Positions 1-8,085 of a DNA stretch of 45,581 bases are shown here, piece by piece. A model generated the notes under the pieces. The model was not told where the DNA came from, did no database searches, and was given only the letters and a program-made list of their open reading frames with translations. Position 1 is the first letter of the stretch, and each line of letters starts with the position of its first letter. The stretch is from Halioglobus sp. GTDB taxonomy: Bacteria; Pseudomonadota; Gammaproteobacteria; Pseudomonadales; Halieaceae. Both the position numbers and the translations under genes were made by a program. The stretch lies in assembly GCA_020443325.1 (NCBI GenBank), contig JAGRIK010000241.1, forward strand, positions 1 through 45,581. The letters run 5' to 3'.

Positions 1-98
1 AGGGCCATTTCCCAGGAGGCGGAAACAACCTAAGTTTCAGCTCGGTTAGTTCCCCCCCCCTCGATCTTGCACTCGCTAGAGACTTTTCCAGCACGCTG

Positions 99-1403
99 CT
101 AGATCGTGGTGCTGTCCTGTAGTTTCGCCACACAGCGCAGCACCTCGGCCTGGTAGGACTTCCCGCGCTCGTTCACCAGGTCCAACACATTGAGGGACGT
201 CGGTACGTAGCCGAAACCGATCTGCGACTCCGGGTGCCATTGAAAGATTGATCCGCCCAGCCCCAACCAGCCATAGAAGCCCTCCCGGCCGTCGTTGAGG
301 GCTTTCTCAGTCCGGCTGCTGTCTGTTCCGGTTTCTGTGAAGAGGGCGACGCCACCCTGTGTAAAGCGAGTGTTGACGAACCCCATATCCCCGGCCAGCG
401 GCTCTGCATGCACCGCCTTCCAGGCGGCTTCAGTCAGGTATTCCCTGCCTTCCCATTTACCACCCCCCGCCATCATCGCGGCAATTTTCGCCAAACCACG
501 GGCGTTTGAGTTGGTGTTCGCCGAAGGAGTCTCGCCCATCGCAACGGCGGGCTCACTGAAAAAGGCGATTCGCTTCATTCCCTTGTAGGGTGGCGGCGCC
601 TTGCGCACTGTGGTGTTTCGCACGGCGGGAAGCAGACGAAGGATCTTTGCGAGAATCTGGAAGATATTGAGCTCCATCTTCCGCTTCAGGAACTTCGGTA
701 TGAGGCTTTGCCGGAGTTGGAACCAGAAACCCAGCGGCGCGACTTTCTTTACCCGTGGAAGTTCTTCGCGTTTGACGCCGATAATCGCATCTGCCTCCAG
801 CGGCTGGCTGATGTCTTCACGCAGAAACTCGCCCATCGTGCGACCCGCCGGATCGACGCGACGGAAAAGTTCATTCACTATCCAACCGCGTGTAACGGCA
901 TGGTACTCGCGTCGATTCCCCTCTCCCTTGCGGAAAGTTTGTACATGCCCCTCGATAAGCTCGCCAACCTTGTTCTGCTTGATGTTCTCGGTGAGGAGGT
1001 CTTCGGGATCCAGCGGCCGGTTAAACGTCGCGAGCCCTGCCTCGTGCCGCATGAGTTCAGCAACCGTGAGTTCACCCTTGCCGTTTGCACCGAACTCGGG
1101 CCAGTGCTCCGTAATCCTGTCGTTGTAGTTAATCAGCCCCTTGCCCACCAGCGATGCAATTGCGATGGCCTCCAGGCTCTTGCCACTGCTGAACACGTTC
1201 ACCAGTGAGTCGGCGGTGAACCCGGGTTCATCGATAACTGACCCCCACAGGTCGACAACCTTCTGGCCGGCATAGTAAACGCAAAGTTGCGTGCACTTTT
1301 CAGCCAGCGTACGCATTTTGTGTTCATAGAGTTCCCTAACGGACTCAAACCCCGGTGCCACTGTGCCTTCGATTCGACAGTGTTGCTGTTCGCTGCGGTT
1401 CAT
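99..1403 (-). CDS. Serine hydrolase, class C beta-lactamase/EstB-like family
   Basis: This is a 434-residue member of the beta-lactamase-related serine hydrolases, a family that includes esterases such as EstB. The nucleophile motif SxxK is visible as SSGK (S72, K75). The second motif is YHA (Y167-A169), where class C beta-lactamases have YxN, so esterase activity is more likely than lactam hydrolysis. A C-terminal GLGGSIFQW segment fits the third active-site strand. No signal peptide is seen, so it is probably cytoplasmic. I chose the ATG at 1403 over an upstream in-frame start at 1457 because GGAG lies 7 nt before it. It is the last gene of a minus-strand run, 63 nt after the sugar dehydrogenase gene. 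The substrate cannot be read from sequence. Confidence 0.85.
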   Translation of the reverse strand: MNRSEQQHCRIEGTVAPGFESVRELYEHKMRTLAEKCTQLCVYYAGQKVVDLWGSVIDEPGFTADSLVNVFSSGKSLEAIAIASLVGKGLINYNDRITEHWPEFGANGKGELTVAELMRHEAGLATFNRPLDPEDLLTENIKQNKVGELIEGHVQTFRKGEGNRREYHAVTRGWIVNELFRRVDPAGRTMGEFLREDISQPLEADAIIGVKREELPRVKKVAPLGFWFQLRQSLIPKFLKRKMELNIFQILAKILRLLPAVRNTTVRKAPPPYKGMKRIAFFSEPAVAMGETPSANTNSNARGLAKIAAMMAGGGKWEGREYLTEAAWKAVHAEPLAGDMGFVNTRFTQGGVALFTETGTDSSRTEKALNDGREGFYGWLGLGGSIFQWHPESQIGFGYVPTSLNVLDLVNERGKSYQAEVLRCVAKLQDSTTI

Positions 1404-1466
1404 ATGCTTACTCCAACAAATTGACGGGGCAGTATACCTGACCCGTACAACCGGCAAAGCCCGACA

Positions 1467-3197
1467 TCAGCAACCCGGAGGGAATATTGATGTCAGGCGG
1501 TAGATGGTGCCGGAGCGCAGCTCGGCGACGTACAACTCGCCATCGATGTCTTCGCCAAAGGTTGAAATGGCCGCCAGTTCACCCTCGGGCAACGCGATGC
1601 CCAGTGTGGGATTATCAGGAGGACCGCTGAGGGAGCGGATACTGCCCTGGCAGAAATCCGTAAAGAAGTACTGCCCCTGCAAATGCGGCGATCGCGCGCC
1701 GCGATACACCCGACCCCCGGTGACTGAACAGCCCGAGGTGGCGTGCGAATAGGTATGCACCGGCGGCAGATAAACCCGATTACAGCCGCTGGAATTATAG
1801 GGGCTCTCACCCTCAAAGCAGCGCCAGCCAAGATTGATGCCGCCGCTGTTACCCGGAGGCAGGTAGTTTATTTCCTCAAAATCGCGCTGGCCTACATCAG
1901 CGATCCACATGCCACCGGTCAGGCTGTCGAATGCAAACCGCCAGGGGTTGCGCACGCCCAGCACGAATATCTCATCGCAACCCGCGCCACCGGCACCATC
2001 GTTGTACGCATTCCCCGCGGGGATGCTGTAGTTGCTGTTCTGCGAAATGTCGCAGTCTGGCCCGGTGCCCGTTCCGGCAGGTGTATCGACGTCTATCCGC
2101 AGCATTTTGCCCAGTAGTGTCGTGGTGGTCTGGCCGTTGTTCTGGGGATCACCGCCACTGCCACCATCGCCCACCGCTATATGGAGAAAGCCGGAGGGAC
2201 CAAAGTGCAGGTCACCGCCGTTGTGGTTGGAGTAGGGCTGCTCGAATTCCAGCAGCACCAGTTCGGAGGTTGGGTCGGCGACATTTGGGTCAGTGCCGCT
2301 GACCGTGAATCGCGACACTCTGGAGCGGTCGAGGCTGAGCCCCATATCACGGGTGTAGTAGACATAGAAATAGCCGTTATCGGCGTAGTCCGGATGAAAC
2401 GCGAGGCCGAGCAAACCCTGCTCGCTGGCCGAGTCATCCACCTGCGACGAGATGTTGAGAAAAGGGGTGCTCAACAGCGAACCATCACTTTCAAGAACGC
2501 GAATGACACCGGCACGCTCCGCGACAAACAGGCGCGCGTCCCCGGCATTTTCGATCGCGACCGGATTGGTGAGGCCGGTAGCAAAGACACTGGCAGTCAG
2601 TGCGCTGAGTGGCGCAGGCGGTGGCGGTGGTGGTTCCTCGAAGCCGTTTACGACGGTGATATTAAAAGACGTCGTTGCAATGCCGTCACCCAGTAGATCC
2701 AGATTGCCGTTGCTCGAGTTGCCGGCGGCATGCAGGGTGACATCGGCATCATAGTTCGGCGCTGTATAGAGAAACCCGAATACCAACATGCCATTGCTGA
2801 AGCCCTTCGGGCCAGTATGCGTCAACTCGCCATCCATCCGCTGCAGGTCGGTTGCGAAGGGTGACAGGGTTCCCATGTCATTCTCTATGGAAATATTGAC
2901 GCCGCCAGTCTGTGCAGGGCCACCCAGCATCAACGTGTAAAAACTCTTGGTCGCACCGGCGTTAATGGTAGATGGCCCCACAATACCGACGGCAGTGGGA
3001 GCGGCGCCGTCGGGTGCGTGGCATACACTGCAGGTTGCGCCGCCATTGGCAGAGGGATCGCCGGAAAAACCGCTGCGCCCCCCGGCGCTGGCCAGCGCGT
3101 CGGCGGCCACCACCAGCAGGGTGAAAGACAACAGCGTTCGCACCGCGTTCGCGGTACAGCGAAACGCGATGGGGTTATTGTTCCCGGGGTTCATCAT
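1467..3197 (-). CDS. Secreted PQQ-type glucose/sorbosone dehydrogenase with N-terminal c-heme domain
   Basis: This 576-residue exported protein starts with a signal peptide (about residues 1-37, ending ADALASA). A CSVCH motif at 56-60 is a c-type heme attachment site. A beta-sandwich region follows (about 65-190) that resembles the 'choice-of-anchor V' type domains next to single CxxCH motifs. A proline-rich linker (PPPPPPAP) leads into a six-bladed propeller of the glucose/sorbosone dehydrogenase family (about 200-575), with the typical NHNGGDLHFGP, VGDGGSGGDP and GVRNPWRFAFD stretches. The family oxidises aldoses or related polyols with PQQ in the periplasm; the heme could accept electrons. 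The ATG is preceded by GAGGTG at good spacing. No PQQ biosynthesis genes are in the window. The exact substrate is unknown. Confidence 0.88.
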   Translation of the reverse strand: MMNPGNNNPIAFRCTANAVRTLLSFTLLVVAADALASAGGRSGFSGDPSANGGATCSVCHAPDGAAPTAVGIVGPSTINAGATKSFYTLMLGGPAQTGGVNISIENDMGTLSPFATDLQRMDGELTHTGPKGFSNGMLVFGFLYTAPNYDADVTLHAAGNSSNGNLDLLGDGIATTSFNITVVNGFEEPPPPPPAPLSALTASVFATGLTNPVAIENAGDARLFVAERAGVIRVLESDGSLLSTPFLNISSQVDDSASEQGLLGLAFHPDYADNGYFYVYYTRDMGLSLDRSRVSRFTVSGTDPNVADPTSELVLLEFEQPYSNHNGGDLHFGPSGFLHIAVGDGGSGGDPQNNGQTTTTLLGKMLRIDVDTPAGTGTGPDCDISQNSNYSIPAGNAYNDGAGGAGCDEIFVLGVRNPWRFAFDSLTGGMWIADVGQRDFEEINYLPPGNSGGINLGWRCFEGESPYNSSGCNRVYLPPVHTYSHATSGCSVTGGRVYRGARSPHLQGQYFFTDFCQGSIRSLSGPPDNPTLGIALPEGELAAISTFGEDIDGELYVAELRSGTIYRLTSIFPPGC

Positions 3198-3290
3198 GGC
3201 TCACCTCGTCGACACATGCCCATTGAGTATACCCGATTACCATCGCGAGGATTTTCGCGTGAATGCCGGGCGGGCGTGCCCCCCACCAGC

Positions 3291-4493
3291 TTACTGTTGA
3301 TCCCGATCTCCCTGGATCAGCAAATTACGCGGGCTGACACCGCGCTCGCAAAACTGCGTCACTGTCACACGATAGCCATGTTCTTCCAGATACAGGGCAC
3401 AATCCAGCACGAGCCACAGTTCCAGCGGCCGGGTGAAGAGCTGCCTCAGCAGTTCCAGGCGCACAATATCGCGGTGCCGCACGCCTCCCAGTTGCAGGTA
3501 GTGATCGTAGGCAATGCCTTCGGGCAACGTAATCTGCTTCGCACGGGCCGCCCACTGGCAAAACGCGGGGAAGCCCTGCCGCAACAGTTCACGCTTGCAC
3601 GATGGCACGCTCAGGTACTCGTCACTCCCGCGTAGCTCGCGCTGTAGCGCATCAAACCCGAGTCGCCACAGACGCTCCTGCTCGCGCAGCAGTCGTTCAC
3701 CGCGGCGGGCAGTCACAGCTTCCTGTACGGCGAGATGCAGAGCGGGTCGATTCAGGCGCAGACGACTTTTGCGCGCAGCGCCTGACAACGGCAGGTACTG
3801 GTCGGCTGATGTCTTGTGGTAGCAACACGGTGAAAGCGCCACGGCCGCCGCACCGCAGCTGACGACCTGTTGCAACAACTGCTGGTGCAATTCGCCGCAG
3901 GCATGCAAGCCGATGTGTACCTGTGCAGCGTCAGTGCAGGCGGCGGGCAACGGCTGCAACACGTTGTGGTGGTGATAATGAATATCCCGGCCCTGCTGTT
4001 TGGCAAGTGCCTCGCCGACCGCCACCAGGGAGGCATCCCACTCCATACAGTGCACCGGCTGTCGCTGGTTGCGCTGTACGATCCGGCTCAGGTGGCCCTT
4101 GCCGGCGCACCAGTCCACATGGGGCAGTTCCCTGTGGGGCAGCGCACCCGCAAAAGCCAACACCTGCTGCCACTTGCGCCCGGGAATGTGCAAGCTGTCA
4201 AAACTGCTGACCTCAAGGGGCCTCACTGGCTCTGTCGATTCGGGCTCAAATGCGTAGAGGGCTGCACACAGTTCGGGCTCCCTCTGCTGAAACCAGCGCA
4301 GCCGCTGCTGTGGACAATTGTGCAGCTGCACGAGTTCCTTGTCATTGAGGGCGATCAACGCGTCTTTCAAATGGCCGTGCGTACGGCTCCACGGCAGGTC
4401 ACTGCAGGTAAAGGGCTGTGACAACCAGAGATCCTGGTTGTCACCCAGCGTTTTATCCAGAAGTTGGAATGCGCTGCCCAATCCACCGTGCAT
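3291..4493 (-). CDS. SAM-dependent methyltransferase, Methyltransf_32 type
   Basis: This 400-residue cytosolic protein carries a Rossmann-type methyltransferase domain. The SAM-binding motif I is HVDWCAGKGHLS (about 126-137), the acidic motif II is MEWD (150-153), then HACG (197-200) and SPCCYHK (221-227). The GKGHLS, HACG and CCYH signatures are characteristic of the Methyltransf_32 family, which includes METTL25- and GSTCD-like proteins. The roughly 90-residue N-terminus and C-terminal third have no motif I recognise. The acceptor is unknown; an RNA or protein target is only a guess from relatives. No clear ribosome-binding site precedes the ATG, so the start is less certain. It sits 40 nt downstream of the DUF1993 gene. 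Confidence 0.8.
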   Translation of the reverse strand: MHGGLGSAFQLLDKTLGDNQDLWLSQPFTCSDLPWSRTHGHLKDALIALNDKELVQLHNCPQQRLRWFQQREPELCAALYAFEPESTEPVRPLEVSSFDSLHIPGRKWQQVLAFAGALPHRELPHVDWCAGKGHLSRIVQRNQRQPVHCMEWDASLVAVGEALAKQQGRDIHYHHHNVLQPLPAACTDAAQVHIGLHACGELHQQLLQQVVSCGAAAVALSPCCYHKTSADQYLPLSGAARKSRLRLNRPALHLAVQEAVTARRGERLLREQERLWRLGFDALQRELRGSDEYLSVPSCKRELLRQGFPAFCQWAARAKQITLPEGIAYDHYLQLGGVRHRDIVRLELLRQLFTRPLELWLVLDCALYLEEHGYRVTVTQFCERGVSPRNLLIQGDRDQQ

Positions 4494-4533
4494 ACAAGTG
4501 GCTTTGGTTCGAAATGCAACTAGCGCGGCAAGC

Positions 4534-5115
4534 TCAGCGCTTTTTCTTTCTTTTGGGGGCCGCTTTCGCGCCCATCATTTTGGCGATCTTGCCGGTCATT
4601 TTGACACCGGGCATCACACCCAGATAGTCGCCCTTGCCCAGTCCGACGCCGTTGTGACGCAAAATGTTATAGGCAGCAGAATAGTGGAAATAGAAGTTGG
4701 GAAGCGCCCAGCCGTTCAGGTAGTTCACCCCGGTGAAGCTCAGCTTGCCTATCGGTATCTGCATCACAATATCCCGGGCCTCGGCGCCAGCGAACTGGCT
4801 GGCTTTCAATCCCGCGAGGAATTTCAGCGTGCGCTTTATCCGTGCTTCGAGCTCCGCAAACGTTGTCTCATCATCTGCAAATACCGGGCTGTCGACACCG
4901 GCCAAACGGGCACAACACCCCTTCGCGTGATCGGTTGCAATCTGCACCTGACGCACCAGCGGGAACATATCTGGCGCCAGGCGGGAATTCAGCAACACGG
5001 CGGGGTCGATCCCGCGGGCCTTGGCATCAGCGGCCGCCTTTTTTAGAAGACCGGACAAGTTTTTCAGGTGGTGGACGAATATCGGCTTGGAACACTGGTA
5101 GATCAGATCACTCAT
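4534..5115 (-). CDS. DUF1993 family protein
   Basis: This 193-residue soluble protein matches the DUF1993 family in length and sequence pattern: an N-terminal helix around YQCSKPIFVHHLKNLSGLL, a middle region with DHAKGCCARLAG, and a C-terminal LPNFYFHYSAAYNILRHNG block with paired aromatic and histidine residues typical of the family. The biochemical role of DUF1993 is unknown, although the fold is thought to be a DinB/YfiT-like helical bundle. The C-terminus ends in a very basic tail (APKRKKKR). I start at the ATG at 5115; an in-frame TTG at 5133 is the alternative. GGAG lies about 10 nt upstream of the chosen start. It lies 63 nt after the cytochrome lipoprotein gene and may be cotranscribed with it. 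Confidence 0.82.
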   Translation of the reverse strand: MSDLIYQCSKPIFVHHLKNLSGLLKKAAADAKARGIDPAVLLNSRLAPDMFPLVRQVQIATDHAKGCCARLAGVDSPVFADDETTFAELEARIKRTLKFLAGLKASQFAGAEARDIVMQIPIGKLSFTGVNYLNGWALPNFYFHYSAAYNILRHNGVGLGKGDYLGVMPGVKMTGKIAKMMGAKAAPKRKKKR

Positions 5116-5178
5116 TGTCGTAAAACTCCGCAAAGGTTTGGAAAAAACACACCGCAGTTATCATTAAGCTCAGGCTGC

Positions 5179-7992
5179 TCAGCCCGGCGGGTAGCAGGTG
5201 AACGTCAGTTCCTGGCCGGCCGTTCTGGCGGATTCCCGCAGCTGCGTGCCAGTGTAGGCGACACCATCGGCGTCCGTATAGCTGTTTGCACCTGTCATGC
5301 GCAACACTCTTCGCTCACCGTCGACAACTCCCGCGCCCATCAACAGGCACTGGCGACGCGGTGTGCTTACCTGTGCACTCTGTTCGAGCAGCGTAAGCCG
5401 ATCGAACGTCCATGGACTGTCGCCGCGAAGCGTCACCTGCTGCCCCACTATAGGTGCCATGTTGCTGTCCATTACCATCGTGAACCGGATGACATTGGCG
5501 CGATTCTCTGCCACCGGACCCGGAAAATTGAACACCGGATCCCTGAAAAAGGTATCGAGCGTGTCGATAGCGCCATCGTGCAGGTACCCGAATCCGCGCA
5601 CCTGGTCTCCCATAGAGACTTCATCGAGCGCGAAGACTTCGCATTCGGTCGGCTCCTCACACGGAATGAAACAGGGGTCCGTGGTCAACGCCAGTGGCAC
5701 AACCTGAAGCTCGCACTCTATTGGATCGACACATACATTCTCGCAGGGGTCTGGCAATGAAACCGGGGGCACATCGCGATTGGGGCTGGAACCACCGAAC
5801 ATACCCACCTTGGTATAGGCATTGCGCAAGTGTGGCACTTTGAAGTCCTCGGCGATGCGCCCGCCCTCAAAGGACATCTTGCCACCGCTGCCGAATTTCT
5901 TTGCCGCCGGGTCCAGTTCGTGGCAGTGGTTGCAACTGCCTATGCCCGTAATATTATCGACATCAAAATAGATATCCCGCCCGGCCTGCTGCTGCGGCGT
6001 CAGGCTGTTGTCCAGGTTGCGGATCGGGTTGGGCGGCGGGTTCAGCGCCAGCGCGAAATCCGTAAACTGCTGCATCTGCTCTTCCGACAGTTCTTCGTGC
6101 CTGCCCACCAGGCCGACAAACGCCGGGTTGAACTCCTTGAAAGCCGCAGCGGCGACACTCTCCTGTGTACCACCGACATTGACAGGATTCTCCCCCGTCC
6201 TGTCGCCACGCCAGTGCTGTATGCCGCTATCTGCGATTCCGCGCAGGGTTTGCGTCGTCATGGGCCCCTTCATCGGATGAAACTGCGCGGTCATGACAGG
6301 GCTGTTGCCGACATAGGGGTTCGGGTTGTTCTGCATGCTGGCGTCGGGATTGCCCAAATCCCAGGCCAGCGCGTCGTTGTCGGCAAACCAGTGACAGCTG
6401 GAGCAGGCATTGACACCATTGGCGGAGGTGAGGGCCGCATCGTAGAGAAACCTGCGGCCACTGACGACAGCCTCCGGCTCCGGGTTGTACAGTTCCAGCG
6501 AAGTGACAACCCGCCGTTCCTGCGTATCAATGATTGAGATCGCATTGTTGAAGCGGGTATACACCGCGAGCCACTTGCCATCGGGTGACAGGGCCAGCCC
6601 GCTGGGACCACCGCCGGGGAGCAGCAGATGATCTGCCGCATCGGGTGTGAAAGCCGCCTGGCTCAGCTCGGCCGTATCGATGAATGCGATCTTGTTGGAG
6701 CCAAAAGCGGCGGCATACAGCGTGCTGCCATCGGCGCTCAGTGCCATCGCCGTGATCTGGCTCAGACTTTTCTGCGCTTCCTCCGCTGGCACGTCGGCGC
6801 CCTCGGGGCGACTGAAGTCGACATGCCGATTCACGTCCACATGACTCACGCCGCTGTTTCTCACCACGCTGATACGCGTATCCGCAATATGGCCGCGCAC
6901 GGTGCTGGCGTTCAGGCCAGGGCCTTCAAAACGCACTTCATTGCGCGACTCAAGATTGCTGACGTACAGCTCCTGCCGCGCGGCGTTAACCACCATATTG
7001 AACAAGCCGGTACCCACACCCGACACCTGCCTGCGCAGCTCCGGAAGATCGGTGCTGGCATCGATCTCGAATACGTCGTAATCAGGCAGGTTGAAGTTGA
7101 CCTGCGAACTCCAGTCCACACCGTCCTCGTCCAGCCAGCGACCGCCGGTTTCCCTGACTATCAACCCGGTCGAGGGCGCGCGGATACCGTCCTTGTTCCT
7201 GTTCGGCAGCGGCTTCCTGCCCCCCACCACAGACGCGTCCACCGTGGTGGTATTGTTGCCGGAGGTAAACGCTGCGGCGTACACCCGTGAGCCGTCCGGC
7301 AGCGCGGCCAGTGCGCGCAGGGAATCCGTAAACAGGTTGAGTATCGTTAACGGCCCGCCATTCACATCGTCGCTTTGCAGCTTGTCGCTGTCGTACACCC
7401 AGACGTCTGCCCTGCCGAGTCCCGGCTGAGTCAGGTGTTCGGGATCAAACGAGGGGTGATTCTGGCCGCGGTAGGCTGCGGTAATAAATGCCAGGTTGTG
7501 CTCGCTGCCGGCAAACACGATATCCCTGGGTTCATCACCCACCAGCAGAGTCTGGCGCACATGTGGCCGGGCGCCGACATCCACGATGCTCACCGAATCG
7601 GACAAATGGTTGACGACCCAGACTTCGCTGTCGTCCCGGGCGGCGACGGCCACGGGTTCCAGGCCCACACTGACGCTATTGACGAGTTGCAGCTGATCGT
7701 CCTCAAGCCCGATGATATCCAGCCGGCCGGCAGGTGTGTTCGCGACGAAAATCTGCGTGCCGTCGCTGGAAAACGCCAGCGGCCTGACCTGGCCACTCTC
7801 AAATAACACGTAGTTGTCCGGCTTTATCGTTGCGCTGTCGTCCCCTGGCTCAACGGGAGGTTCGGGCGGCAGGGGAGGTTCGGGCGTCGTGATGCTGTCA
7901 TCGTTGGCAGAATTGCCATTCCCGCCACCGCTGCACCCGGCTAGCGGCAGTGCGCCCAGCAGCGCAGCGATAAGAAAAAAATGAACTTTCAT
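5179..7992 (-). CDS. Beta-propeller/di-heme cytochrome c lipoprotein
   Basis: This 937-residue protein begins with a lipoprotein signal (LPLAGC, lipid Cys at 20), a Gly/Asn spacer and a Pro/Glu linker. Residues about 55-500 hold YVTN-type propeller repeats (SSDGTQIFVAN, LSADGSTLYAAAFGSN, LSPDGKWLAVYT). Two c-heme sites follow, CSSCH at about 530-534 and CNHCH at 687-691, in a region resembling di-heme cytochrome c peroxidase/MauG-like proteins (GPMTTQTLRGI, FKVPHLRNAYTKVGMFG). A Cys-rich insert near 748-786 carries two copies of DPCx3Cx2PxECE. A redox role at the outer membrane is likely; the substrate is unknown. The ATG at 7992 is preferred over a GTG at 8001 because it gives a compact signal peptide. 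A good promoter lies at 8039-8068. Confidence 0.85.
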   Translation of the reverse strand: MKVHFFLIAALLGALPLAGCSGGGNGNSANDDSITTPEPPLPPEPPVEPGDDSATIKPDNYVLFESGQVRPLAFSSDGTQIFVANTPAGRLDIIGLEDDQLQLVNSVSVGLEPVAVAARDDSEVWVVNHLSDSVSIVDVGARPHVRQTLLVGDEPRDIVFAGSEHNLAFITAAYRGQNHPSFDPEHLTQPGLGRADVWVYDSDKLQSDDVNGGPLTILNLFTDSLRALAALPDGSRVYAAAFTSGNNTTTVDASVVGGRKPLPNRNKDGIRAPSTGLIVRETGGRWLDEDGVDWSSQVNFNLPDYDVFEIDASTDLPELRRQVSGVGTGLFNMVVNAARQELYVSNLESRNEVRFEGPGLNASTVRGHIADTRISVVRNSGVSHVDVNRHVDFSRPEGADVPAEEAQKSLSQITAMALSADGSTLYAAAFGSNKIAFIDTAELSQAAFTPDAADHLLLPGGGPSGLALSPDGKWLAVYTRFNNAISIIDTQERRVVTSLELYNPEPEAVVSGRRFLYDAALTSANGVNACSSCHWFADNDALAWDLGNPDASMQNNPNPYVGNSPVMTAQFHPMKGPMTTQTLRGIADSGIQHWRGDRTGENPVNVGGTQESVAAAAFKEFNPAFVGLVGRHEELSEEQMQQFTDFALALNPPPNPIRNLDNSLTPQQQAGRDIYFDVDNITGIGSCNHCHELDPAAKKFGSGGKMSFEGGRIAEDFKVPHLRNAYTKVGMFGGSSPNRDVPPVSLPDPCENVCVDPIECELQVVPLALTTDPCFIPCEEPTECEVFALDEVSMGDQVRGFGYLHDGAIDTLDTFFRDPVFNFPGPVAENRANVIRFTMVMDSNMAPIVGQQVTLRGDSPWTFDRLTLLEQSAQVSTPRRQCLLMGAGVVDGERRVLRMTGANSYTDADGVAYTGTQLRESARTAGQELTFTCYPPG

Positions 7993-8038
7993 AATGGGCA
8001 CACCCGTTACGCGCAGGATTGACGGTCACATAGGACAG

Positions 8039-8068
8039 ATTATGCACGCTTAATGCCAGAATTGTCAG
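8039..8068 (-). promoter_or_regulatory. Sigma70-type promoter of the cytochrome lipoprotein gene
   Basis: Read on the minus strand, a -35 CTGACA (8068-8063 with one flanking base) and a -10 CATAAT (8044-8039) are separated by about 18 nt. Transcription would start near 8032, about 40 nt before the ATG at 7992. The site lies in the 93-nt gap after the epimerase gene, so the lipoprotein gene can be transcribed independently. Prediction by eye only. Confidence 0.5.
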
Positions 8069-8085
8069 CCCGCTCCCCGCTGCGA

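Noticed and set aside
52..60. A C9 tract near the left edge
   Set aside because: It lies in a short noncoding edge without visible gene or promoter context, so nothing can be concluded.
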